Source: an uncultured Pseudohongiella sp.
GTDB lineage: Bacteria > Pseudomonadota > Gammaproteobacteria > Pseudomonadales > Pseudohongiellaceae
DNA: 64,000 nucleotides
Assembly: GCA_951812965.1 (NCBI GenBank)
Contig: OX638341.1
Location: forward strand, 2,772,438-2,836,437
Direction of reading: 5' to 3'
Below, one piece after another: positions 56,321-64,000 of the stretch (position 1 is its first letter; each line of letters begins with the position of its first letter). The notes under the pieces are model-generated. The model ran no database searches, had not been told where the DNA came from, and saw nothing but the letters and a program-made list of their open reading frames with translations. Both the position numbers and the translations under genes were made by a program.

Positions 56321-59105
56321 CGCCCTGCTCCCGCGCCAGGTCGGACACGATCAATTCGCCGAGGCCCCGGCCATGCGGGGTTTCCGCGGGCGTCAACTCG
56401 ACTCGCGCGCCGAGACCATGAAAATCGATTTCGCGGTCGCCGACGTGCAAGGCCACGGCGCCGGGACTCGTTTGCGTGCGAATGCAGGTCAGCGCCGTCA
56501 CGCTGACGCCGCCGGCGTCGCCGGCAACGCTCAGCCGCACGCCCTGGCCCTGTTTCAGACCATGCTTCACGGCGTCCGCTGGCGCGACCGCGACAAAGGC
56601 GCCGGTCATGCGCTTGCGAATCGCCTCGCTGCGGGAACTCAGTTCCTCACTGCCGAAAATCTGGTGCGCGGGCAGCAATTCGAGACCTGCGCCGTCTCCG
56701 TTCACCGGCGGCGGGAAAAAGCCGCCGCTCTCCGTTCTTTTCTCCAGCAGCAATGTGCCGCCATGTCCTTGCCGCAATGGACCGTTGATCTCGTCCTGAA
56801 ACTTGCTGATGCTCTGGTTGGAGTTCCATTGCGGCGCCCAGGTCGAGGCAAGAATCGTCGCATCGCGCAGGGGTGGGACGCCTTCCATCGAAAACGCCAG
56901 TGCGGACTCTGGGTCCTGGGCCTGCTTCGGCTCGTGCACGTTCAGGTTTGCCTTCATCGCCGTCCTGCCGCTATAGCGTTCGGACTGGCGCGGCACCTTG
57001 ATGCCGCCGGGCAGGCTCGAAGTATCCGGCAGCACATCCCTCAGTTTCGCGAACACGGGAATCGAATCCGCGCCTTCGAGCAGCGCCTGGCGAAAATGTT
57101 CGAAGTCGCCGGTCCACTGCCAGGCCGGTCGCGCCGCGCTGTGGTTGCGATGCACCTGGTATGCGAGTTGCGCCCTGCCCTCGTAATTCACATAACTCGT
57201 TTGCTGTTCGGAGAAAGCGGTAACCGGTAGCACCAGGTCTGCTTTCGCCGTGGTGCGATTGGGCAGCAAATCGAGCGCTACGCTTGCTTTCGCCGCGGCC
57301 AGGGCCGCATCGACCTGGGCATGAGGCGCGCGGCGGTACAGGTCGTTTTCCAGCACGATGACATTGGCCGCCTCGCCTGCGCTCAATTTGCGCAAGGCTT
57401 CGCCGAGGCTGTTCTTCGGCCGGGTCATCAGGTGCAGGCCCATGCTGTTGACTTCCGTCGTCAGCAGGCAGAGATCCACCGGCGCGGAAGCGCCGTTCCC
57501 GCGGCGCTTCCGCAGCGCGCCGGCGATATTGATCGCCGCCTTGATCAGATCGACATCGCCGCTGCTTGCCCCGGCAACGATCAGCGGCCTGCTGGCGGCA
57601 AGCAAGTGATCGGCGATTCGCGCGAGCGGGTCGATGTCGTCTTCGGCGGAGGACCCGCCCTCGGCCGAAGGCGCATCGGAATCGATCCGGTGGGCCAACT
57701 CGAAAGCGTTCCGCGCGAGCGCCGAAGGTGTGTCGATTACGCGATCCGAAGCCACATCGTCCAATCTGGTGGCGCCACTGGAGAGTATGCAAAGCGGGCT
57801 GCGTTCCTGCTGGGCGAGTTCGCGCACCGCGGCGTCCTGCCAGCGCGGGATATTGGCGCCGTCGGCCAATTCCAGCGCCTTGTTGCGCACCGACTGGCGC
57901 AGGGCCAGCGCGATCCGCGGCGCGGTATTGGTAACGTCCTCGCCGAGCACGAGCACGGCGTCGGCCTGCTCGATTTCACGGATGGATGGATTGTGGAATT
58001 GCGGGTCGCCCGCCGCCTCGGCGATCAGTTGCATGCAGGCGTGTTCGGAGTCGGAATAGCCGGTATGAAAATTCTCTTCTCCGACCAGCTTGCGCAAGGC
58101 GAAGTTGGCTTCGTTTCCGGCCCGGGGCGAGCCTATGCCTATAGTGCCGCGGGCGCTGCCTATAGTGCCGCCGGCGCTTCCGGCGATCTCGCGCAACTGC
58201 TGCCCGGCCGCGTCCGCATCGAGTTCGTTGCCCGCACCGTCCAGCGGGGTCTTGAGGCGTTCGGCATCGTTCACGTAGCCCGTGCCGAAGCGGCCGCGGT
58301 CGCAGATGAAATAGCCGTTCAACTCATCGTGGTAGCGATTGACGACGCGACGCAATTCCCCGTAACGCTCGCCGGGGGCGATGTTGCAGCCCACGCCGCA
58401 GCCGGCGCAAACCGAAGGCGCGGTCTGCAGATCCCATTTGCGCGTGTAGCTCTCGCTGAAAACCTTGTCGGTAAAGACCCCGGTAGGACAAACCTCGACC
58501 AGGTTGCCGCTGAACTCGCTTTCCAGCGTGCCTTCCCGATGTCGTCCGAAATAGGTGAAATGATGCGAGGCCTGGGCCGAGAGGTCTTCCCCGCCCGCGT
58601 ATTCGTTATAGAAGCGCACGCAGCGATAGCAGGTGATGCAACGATTCATCTCGTGATTGATGAAGGGGCCGAGATACTGGTTGCGGTGCGTTACCTTCTT
58701 CTTGTCGTAGCGGCGATAGTTGTGGCCCGACATCAGCGTCATGTCCTGCAAGTGGCATTCGCCGCCTTCCTCGCAAACCGGGCAATCGTGGGGATGGCTG
58801 ATCATCAGGCTTTCGATGACTCCGGCCCGGAAAGCCTTCGCCTGCGGGTCTTCGATGGAAATTCTCGCGCCGGGCTGCACCGGGGTCATACAGGCCATGG
58901 TCATGATGCCCGCGTTGTCTTCGTCGTTGCGATATTGCTTGACCGCACACTGGCGGCAGGCGCCGACCGAGCCCATGCACGGGTGCCAGCAGAAATACGG
59001 CAGGTCCAGGCCCAGCGACAGGCATTCCTGCAACAGGTTGCTGCCGGCGTTCACCTCGTAGGTGACGCCGTCTATCGTGATTTGCACTTTCGCGTTGTCA
59101 GTCAT
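56313..59105 (-). CDS. nuoG: NADH-quinone oxidoreductase, subunit G
   Basis: The largest peripheral subunit (930 aa). The N-terminal 2Fe-2S domain ([16 protein letters not shown]) is followed by the histidine-ligated 4Fe-4S site ([16 protein letters not shown]) and [22 protein letters not shown] with C in [11 protein letters not shown] indicates cluster N7 as in E. coli. The rest is molybdopterin-oxidoreductase-like without the cofactor. A 21-bp tandem duplication at 58137-58178 gives a repeated seven-residue unit near residue 315 ([14 protein letters not shown]). Confidence 0.96.
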   Translation of the reverse strand: MTDNAKVQITIDGVTYEVNAGSNLLQECLSLGLDLPYFCWHPCMGSVGACRQCAVKQYRNDEDNAGIMTMACMTPVQPGARISIEDPQAKAFRAGVIESLMISHPHDCPVCEEGGECHLQDMTLMSGHNYRRYDKKKVTHRNQYLGPFINHEMNRCITCYRCVRFYNEYAGGEDLSAQASHHFTYFGRHREGTLESEFSGNLVEVCPTGVFTDKVFSESYTRKWDLQTAPSVCAGCGVGCNIAPGERYGELRRVVNRYHDELNGYFICDRGRFGTGYVNDAERLKTPLDGAGNELDADAAGQQLREIAGSAGGTIGSARGTIGIGSPRAGNEANFALRKLVGEENFHTGYSDSEHACMQLIAEAAGDPQFHNPSIREIEQADAVLVLGEDVTNTAPRIALALRQSVRNKALELADGANIPRWQDAAVRELAQQERSPLCILSSGATRLDDVASDRVIDTPSALARNAFELAHRIDSDAPSAEGGSSAEDDIDPLARIADHLLAASRPLIVAGASSGDVDLIKAAINIAGALRKRRGNGASAPVDLCLLTTEVNSMGLHLMTRPKNSLGEALRKLSAGEAANVIVLENDLYRRAPHAQVDAALAAAKASVALDLLPNRTTAKADLVLPVTAFSEQQTSYVNYEGRAQLAYQVHRNHSAARPAWQWTGDFEHFRQALLEGADSIPVFAKLRDVLPDTSSLPGGIKVPRQSERYSGRTAMKANLNVHEPKQAQDPESALAFSMEGVPPLRDATILASTWAPQWNSNQSISKFQDEINGPLRQGHGGTLLLEKRTESGGFFPPPVNGDGAGLELLPAHQIFGSEELSSRSEAIRKRMTGAFVAVAPADAVKHGLKQGQGVRLSVAGDAGGVSVTALTCIRTQTSPGAVALHVGDREIDFHGLGARVELTPAETPHGRGLGELIVSDLAREQGDV

Positions 59106-59111
59106 TTGTTG

Positions 59112-60398
59112 TCAGTGCTTGTAAGGGCAACGTTGCTCCGTTATGTGCCGCTCGAAATCCTCGCGAAAATAGCGCAGACCGCTGCCCAGTGGCGCGGTGG
59201 CGCCGGGCGCGAGCGCGCAAAAGGTCTTGCCGGGACCCATGTAGTCCACGTGTTCTTCGAGAATTGCCAGGTCCTTGTGAGTACCGTTGCCGCGCTCGAA
59301 TTCCCGGAATATTTCGTCAACCCAGGGCAGTCCGTCCCGGCACGGTGTGCAATAGCCGCATGACTCATGCGAGAAGAACGTCATCAGATTGCCGATCATT
59401 CCCACCGGGCAAGTCTTGTCGTCCAGCAGAATCAGGGTGCCGGTGGCGAGCCTGCTGCCGGCGCCGGCGATATCGTCGTAGTCGAGATTCAGGTCGAGAT
59501 GCTCCGGCAGCATGAAATCCGTCGAACCGCCGCCGGGCAGAAACCCCTTCAGTTGCAGGCCGTCGCGCATGCCGCCGCCGTAGACTTCCAGCAATTCGCG
59601 GATCGGTGTGCCCAGGGGCAGTTCCCAGCAGCCGGGCGTGCGCGCCTTGCCGCTGATGCCGAACAGCTTGGTGCCATGATCGTTGCCTTTCGTCAGGCTG
59701 CGATACCAGTCGATGCCCCAGGCGAGGATGCCGGGCAGATTGCAGATGGTTTCCACGTTGTTGACGATGGTCGGCTTGCCCCAAAGTCCGCTGACCTGGG
59801 GGAAAGGAGGCTTGGCGCGCGGGTTGGCGCGCTTGCCTTCGAGCGCGTTCAGCAGCGCGGTTTCTTCGCCGCAAATATATCGTCCGGCGCTGGTATGCAT
59901 GATGATGTCGAGGTCGAAGCCGGTGTCGAGGATATTTTTCCCCAGATAGCCGCGCTCGTAAGCCTCAGCCAGCGCCTTGCGCAATATGCGCTCAGAATCG
60001 GTATATTCTCCGCGCAGGAATATATACGCCTTGCTTGCCTGGATGGCATAGGAAGCGATGATCATGCCGTCGATGAGCAGATGCGGATCGCCTTCCATCA
60101 GCAAGCGATCCTTGAAGGTGCCCGGCTCCATTTCGTCTGCGTTTACGACGAAATATTTCTGTTGCGGGGCTCCCTCTCCCATGGGCACGAAACTCCATTT
60201 CAGCCCGGTCGGGAAGCCGGCGCCGCCGCGGCCTTTCAGACCCGATTCCTTGACCCGGTCGAGCACGTCCGCCGGCTCCAGGCCGCGAGCGATCGCGTGC
60301 AGGCCGAGATACCCGCCGCTCTTTTCGTAGGCCGCCAGATCCAGCGGCTGCCGCGAGAAATCGATGTTCCTGGTCAAGGGGTTCGTAACCACGATCAA
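59112..60398 (-). CDS. nuoF: NADH-quinone oxidoreductase, subunit F
   Basis: The NADH- and FMN-binding subunit (428 aa). GLKGRGGAGFPTGLKW binds NADH, and GAYICGEETALLNALEG (here GRYICGEE) the flavin region. Cluster N3 cysteines are in ESCGYCTPCRDG and a later cysteine in TFCALAPG. The start is TTG overlapping the nuoE stop (TTGA). Confidence 0.96.
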   Translation of the reverse strand: MIVVTNPLTRNIDFSRQPLDLAAYEKSGGYLGLHAIARGLEPADVLDRVKESGLKGRGGAGFPTGLKWSFVPMGEGAPQQKYFVVNADEMEPGTFKDRLLMEGDPHLLIDGMIIASYAIQASKAYIFLRGEYTDSERILRKALAEAYERGYLGKNILDTGFDLDIIMHTSAGRYICGEETALLNALEGKRANPRAKPPFPQVSGLWGKPTIVNNVETICNLPGILAWGIDWYRSLTKGNDHGTKLFGISGKARTPGCWELPLGTPIRELLEVYGGGMRDGLQLKGFLPGGGSTDFMLPEHLDLNLDYDDIAGAGSRLATGTLILLDDKTCPVGMIGNLMTFFSHESCGYCTPCRDGLPWVDEIFREFERGNGTHKDLAILEEHVDYMGPGKTFCALAPGATAPLGSGLRYFREDFERHITEQRCPYKH

Positions 60399-60922
60399 TC
60401 CTGATTGTTCCGGTAACGCGAGAAGAGTTCACCCAGGTCTTGCCGGTCGAGATTGCGATGCAGATCCGGCCCCACCATCATTACCGGCGCCCGGTCACAG
60501 TCACCGAGGCAAGGAACGGGAATCAAGGTAAATTCGCCGTCTTCGCTGGTCTCGCCGAATTCGATGCCGAGTTCCTCCGAAACCTTTTCCCTGACCTGAT
60601 CGCAGCCCATGATCCAGCAACTGACGCTGTTGCAATACAGGATCACGTTTTTCCCTACCGGCCGGCGGTAGATCAGATTGAAAAACGTCGCCACGCCTTC
60701 GAGTTCCGCTACAGGAAGGCCGAGATATTCGGCCACGGCGAGCAGGGATTCGTCGGAAACCCAGCCGCGCTGCTTTTGCACGATCTTCAATGCTTCCAGT
60801 CCCACGGCGCGGGTATCGGGATACAGCGTGCGCTCGTGTTCGATCTCGGCGATTTCCTCGTCGCTGAGGTAATCCGACGGCAAGGCTGTCGAGGCGATCA
60901 CTTGTCCACTCATTGTGCTCAT
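60395..60922 (-). CDS. nuoE: NADH-quinone oxidoreductase, subunit E
   Basis: The thioredoxin-like subunit (175 aa) with the 2Fe-2S cluster N1a. Ligands are in YCNSVSCWIMG and VPCLGDCDRAP, the standard spacing. The ATG at 60922 is chosen; a second ATG three codons later is possible. It follows nuoCD by 16 nt. Confidence 0.95.
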   Translation of the reverse strand: MSTMSGQVIASTALPSDYLSDEEIAEIEHERTLYPDTRAVGLEALKIVQKQRGWVSDESLLAVAEYLGLPVAELEGVATFFNLIYRRPVGKNVILYCNSVSCWIMGCDQVREKVSEELGIEFGETSEDGEFTLIPVPCLGDCDRAPVMMVGPDLHRNLDRQDLGELFSRYRNNQD

Positions 60923-60938
60923 CGGTTCCGTTCCGTCC

Positions 60939-62723
60939 CTACCGGTCCACATCCGCCATGACGAAATCGATGCTCGCGATGATCGCGATCAGGTCCGCCA
61001 CCATGAAGCCGTTGCTGATCGCCGGAATCATCTGCAAATGGGCGAAGGACGGCGTGCGGATTCGCGTGCGATAAGAACCGCCGCTGCCGTCGCTGACCAG
61101 GTAGTAACTGTTGATGCCCTTGGTCGCTTCGATCGAAACGGTGACTTCGTCCGGCGGAATCACCGGCCCCCAGCTTACGCTGAGGAAGTGGTTGATCAGG
61201 GTTTCGATATCGCGCAGGGTTTCTTCCTTGCGCGGCGGCGTGGTCAGCGGATGGTCGGCCTTGTAATGACCGCCCGGCATGTTGTCCAGACATTGCTTGA
61301 TGATGCGCAGACTCTGGCGCATTTCCTCGACCCGCACCGCGCAACGGTCGTAACAGTCGCCGTTGACGGCGATGGGTACGTCGAATTCGAAATTGTCGTA
61401 GCCGGCATAGGGCCGCTGTTTGCGGAAATCCCATTCCAGGCCGGTAGCGCGCAATCCGGCGCCGGTGACGCCCCAGTCGAAGGCTGCCTGTGTGTCGTAA
61501 ACGCCGACGCCCTGGGTGCGCCGCTTGAGAATGCCGTTATTGAGCACCATGCTGTCGTACTCGTCGAGCCGCGGCGGCATGAATTCGAGCAGTTCGCGCA
61601 CGCGCATGTCCCAGCCTTCGGGCAGGTCCTGGGCGACGCCGCCGATGCGGAACCAGCCCGGATGCATGCGCGCGCCGCAAATCGACTCGATGATATTGAA
61701 GATGCGCTCGCGCTCGACGAACATGTAGAAGATCGGCGAAAGCTGGCCCACGTCCTGGGCGAAAGTGCCATAGAACAGCAAATGGCTGCAGATGCGGAAC
61801 ATTTCCGCCAGCATGATGCGGATGACCTTGGCGCGCTCCGGCACTTCGATGCCGGCCATCTTCTCCACCGCCATGACATACGGCAGGTTGTTCATCACCC
61901 CGCCGAGGTAATCAATGCGGTCGGTATAGGGAATGAAGGTGTGCCAGGACTGGCGTTCGGCCATTTTTTCCGCGCCGCGGTGGTGGTAGCCGATATCCGG
62001 CACCGCATCGATCAGAATCTCGCCGTCGAGTTGCAGCGCGATGCGGAAGGCGCCGTGAACGCTCGGGTGATTCGGGCCGAGATTGAGAAACATGAATTCC
62101 GAGTCTTCGGACTTCCGTTTCATGCCCCATTGTTCGGGATTGAACAGCAGCGCGTCCTGTTCGTAACCCGCCTGGTCGTCGTCGAGCGAGTACGGATCCA
62201 TTTCCGTCGCCCGGGCCGGATGTTCCTTGCGCAGGGGATGGCCTTCCCAGGTCGGCGGCAAAATCAGCCGGTACAAGTTCGGATGACCTTCGAAATTGAT
62301 CGAGAACATGTCCCAGGCTTCGCGCTCGTACCAGTTCGCGGCGGGCCACAGTCCGGTTACGGTCGGAATGTTCAGGTCCGCGTCCATCAGCGGCACCTTG
62401 ACGCGGAAGTCGCAATTGCCCGAGAAGGACATCAGGTGGTAGACGACGGTGAATTCGCTCGGCGGCTGCGATTCGCGATGCGTGCGCATGCGCTCGTCGA
62501 TGGCGGTCAGATCGAACAGCATCTCGAAACGCGGCCCGGCAGAACCACCCCCGTCACGCAGTTCGCGCAGGAATTCCACCACATCGCCGCGGTCCACCCA
62601 GACCGTGGGAATGCCGTCACAGGTGAATTGCTCCGCCAGCATGCGGCCGGCGAATTTCGCCTGCAACTCAGCGGGAATCAAGCTGGTTGCCGAGCTTTGG
62701 CTGGTGGCTGTCGCGACTTGCAT
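60939..62723 (-). CDS. nuoC: NADH-quinone oxidoreductase, fused subunits C and D
   Basis: A fused C/D subunit (594 aa; also called nuoCD). The C part covers about 1-185 and includes [44 protein letters not shown]. The D part begins near 205 with [19 protein letters not shown], with quinone-site residues in [12 protein letters not shown] and the histidine/tyrosine region, and [12 protein letters not shown] and [10 protein letters not shown] later. The fusion is typical of enterobacteria and pseudomonads. Confidence 0.97.
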   Translation of the reverse strand: MQVATATSQSSATSLIPAELQAKFAGRMLAEQFTCDGIPTVWVDRGDVVEFLRELRDGGGSAGPRFEMLFDLTAIDERMRTHRESQPPSEFTVVYHLMSFSGNCDFRVKVPLMDADLNIPTVTGLWPAANWYEREAWDMFSINFEGHPNLYRLILPPTWEGHPLRKEHPARATEMDPYSLDDDQAGYEQDALLFNPEQWGMKRKSEDSEFMFLNLGPNHPSVHGAFRIALQLDGEILIDAVPDIGYHHRGAEKMAERQSWHTFIPYTDRIDYLGGVMNNLPYVMAVEKMAGIEVPERAKVIRIMLAEMFRICSHLLFYGTFAQDVGQLSPIFYMFVERERIFNIIESICGARMHPGWFRIGGVAQDLPEGWDMRVRELLEFMPPRLDEYDSMVLNNGILKRRTQGVGVYDTQAAFDWGVTGAGLRATGLEWDFRKQRPYAGYDNFEFDVPIAVNGDCYDRCAVRVEEMRQSLRIIKQCLDNMPGGHYKADHPLTTPPRKEETLRDIETLINHFLSVSWGPVIPPDEVTVSIEATKGINSYYLVSDGSGGSYRTRIRTPSFAHLQMIPAISNGFMVADLIAIIASIDFVMADVDR

Positions 62724-62766
62724 GTCGATTGATGATCCGGTTCTTTCCCTTTATGCGACCTGGGTC

Positions 62767-63408
62767 TCAGACGCGGTCCGGAGAGCGCAATTCGGTTGCG
62801 GCGATCCGCTCGTCATGGCGGAACTCGCGCTGCACTGTCCTCGGTTTTTTCTGGATGATGCCCTGGTCGTTGATGACCCAGCTCAGCGGCCGGCGTTGCT
62901 TGCCGACCTGTTCCTGCAACAGGATCAAACCCTGAAGCAAGGCCTCGGGACGCGGCGGGCAGCCGGAAACGTAAACGTCCACGGGCAGAAACTTGTCCAC
63001 TCCCTGCACTACCGAATAAATGTCGTACATGCCGCCGGAATTGGCGCAGGAACCCATGCTGATCACCCACTTGGGTTCGAGCATCTGGTCGTATAGCAAC
63101 CGCACCACCGGCGCCATCTTGCGGAACACGGTGCCGGCGATGACGATCATGTCCGCCTGCCGGGGGGTGCCGCGAATGACCTCAGAGCCGAAACGCGCCA
63201 TGTCGTGGCGGGCGGTCAAGGCGGTAGCCATTTCCACGTAACAGCAGGAAAGACCGAAATTGAATGGCCAGATTGAGTTCTTGCGGCCCCAGGCGATCAT
63301 GTCCTCGAGACTGGCCATAACCACGTTGCGGCGCAGGAATTCGTCGACGCTCGCGCCGCCGGGCTGACCCGATGAAGCCTCGGAAGCCTTCTGCAATTGC
63401 CAGCTCAC
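62767..63408 (-). CDS. nuoB: NADH-quinone oxidoreductase, subunit B
   Basis: The subunit (213 aa) carrying cluster N2, the last electron carrier before quinone. Ligands are the adjacent cysteines in [10 protein letters not shown], the cysteine in GSCANSGG and that in [10 protein letters not shown]. The GTG start overlaps the nuoA stop by 4 nt. The gap to nuoCD is 43 nt. Confidence 0.97.
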   Translation of the reverse strand: MSWQLQKASEASSGQPGGASVDEFLRRNVVMASLEDMIAWGRKNSIWPFNFGLSCCYVEMATALTARHDMARFGSEVIRGTPRQADMIVIAGTVFRKMAPVVRLLYDQMLEPKWVISMGSCANSGGMYDIYSVVQGVDKFLPVDVYVSGCPPRPEALLQGLILLQEQVGKQRRPLSWVINDQGIIQKKPRTVQREFRHDERIAATELRSPDRV

Positions 63409-63833
63409 AATTGGAATTCCTTCTTGTTGGTTACACCGCCCGCACCGCGCAATTCACGCAGTTCGCGCCGCTGGATGCCGGTGCGCCAGTCGAGCGCGCC
63501 GACGCGCCAGAGATAGAACAGCGCCGCGAGCAGAATGACGATGAAAACAACGATCTCAATGAAGCCCGTCCAGCCGGTTTCGCGCACGGATACCGCCCAG
63601 ACGAAAAGGAATACGACTTCGAGATCGAAAATGATGAACAGGATGGCCGGCAGATAGAAATGCACCGCGGTGCGGAATTGCGCCGAACCAACGGAAACGA
63701 TGCCCGACTCGAAAGGCGTATCGGTGTACTTGCGGGAGGCGCTTTGCCCGAGAAAATACGACAGACCGAGCATGATGCCGACCAGCGCCAGCACGGCGGC
63801 GGCGTAAAAGAAAAAAGGGGCCAATTCGCTCAT
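63405..63833 (-). CDS. nuoA: NADH-quinone oxidoreductase, subunit A
   Basis: A three-helix membrane subunit (142 aa), first gene of the nuo operon. [47 protein letters not shown] is the family core with the conserved glutamates and aspartate. A REP lies about 77-104 nt upstream of the start; the nuo promoter is expected further right in this gap or beyond the window. Confidence 0.96.
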   Translation of the reverse strand: MSELAPFFFYAAAVLALVGIMLGLSYFLGQSASRKYTDTPFESGIVSVGSAQFRTAVHFYLPAILFIIFDLEVVFLFVWAVSVRETGWTGFIEIVVFIVILLAALFYLWRVGALDWRTGIQRRELRELRGAGGVTNKKEFQL

Positions 63834-63909
63834 CTGAAGGTCGCCGAAATCGGTCCGGGAATGTACACGGAACGGCCGTTCAAGGCAAGCGCATGTGCGC
63901 CTTCAACAT

Positions 63910-63937
63910 GTAGGGGCGAGGCATGCCTCGCCCCTAC
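63910..63937. repeat. REP palindrome, copy 4, symmetrical with GTAG on both sides
   Basis: The 20-bp palindrome (63914-63933) is preceded by GTAG and followed by CTAC, so the whole 28 bp is a perfect inverted repeat. It lies upstream of nuoA. The remaining bases to the window end show no gene I can support. Confidence 0.75.
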
Positions 63938-64000
63938 GGTCTCATGAACCTGCTTAGCGCGGCAACTGCCCGCGGATCATTCGCTGGTTCCGCGGAATTG

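Noticed and set aside
57321-59363. 680-codon open frame on the plus strand
   Set aside because: It lies wholly opposite nuoG and the end of nuoF. GC-rich coding sequence commonly leaves the complementary frame open, and the translation has no recognisable domain.
60915-62732. 605-codon open frame on the plus strand
   Set aside because: Antisense shadow of nuoCD, with no family pattern and no ribosome binding site worth noting.

Overview
The window is a stretch of gammaproteobacterial chromosome, GC-rich and densely coded. Supporting evidence is the fused nuoCD gene, a fimV-truA-trpFBA-accD-folC-SPOR-cvpA-purF gene run, a nagZ-lexA-topA neighbourhood like that of pseudomonads, a LexA whose cleavage and catalytic residues fall at the E. 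coli positions, and a perfect CTGT-N8-ACAG SOS box. The genus cannot be told from the sequence alone.

Layout. 1-1500: a complete ISNCY-type insertion sequence abutting half of a REP palindrome. 2.0-11 kb: rne, etfBA, a DUF1285 gene, selU (mnmH), and a nagZ-mscS-hpt set. 11.2-17 kb: lexA with its operator, topA, an array of hairpins, ilvE, tatD and a glutaredoxin-like gene. 17-22 kb: pyrD, a TonB-dependent receptor gene broken near its 3' end by two lesions, and a Tat-exported amidohydrolase. 22-29 kb: a six-gene MoxR/DUF58/DUF4381/BatA/BatB/BatD operon. 29.2-30.6 kb: a Y1 (HUH) REP-associated-type transposase gene flanked by inverted GGACACCCA repeats and small hairpins. 30.7-46 kb: a long minus-strand biosynthetic run (prmB, aroC, leuCD, asd, fimV, truA, trpFBA, accD, folC, SPOR protein, cvpA, purF). 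46-49 kb: folE, a DUF4892/OmpA-like protein, DUF4389 and gpsA. 49.2-63.8 kb: all thirteen nuo genes of respiratory complex I in canonical order (nuoA, B, CD, E to N), all on the minus strand.

How it fits together. Most of the window is housekeeping: complex I and ETF feed electrons to quinone, with PyrD as another quinone-linked enzyme. There are sets of genes for branched-chain amino acid, tryptophan, chorismate, purine, folate and fatty-acid biosynthesis. Within the operons many neighbours overlap by 4-8 nt (ATGA, GTGA or TTGA junctions), which suggests translational coupling. No tRNA, rRNA or CRISPR array was recognised.

The least ordinary content lies between the genes. There is a GTAG-headed REP family of four copies, one with a compensatory double substitution, plus a half copy at the IS edge. 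A second hairpin family near 14.66 and 45.15 kb sits at the ends of ilvE and prmB. The third item is the HUH transposase element. I did not find a clearly new multi-gene system. The transposase with its repeats, and the two hairpin families, are the best leads.
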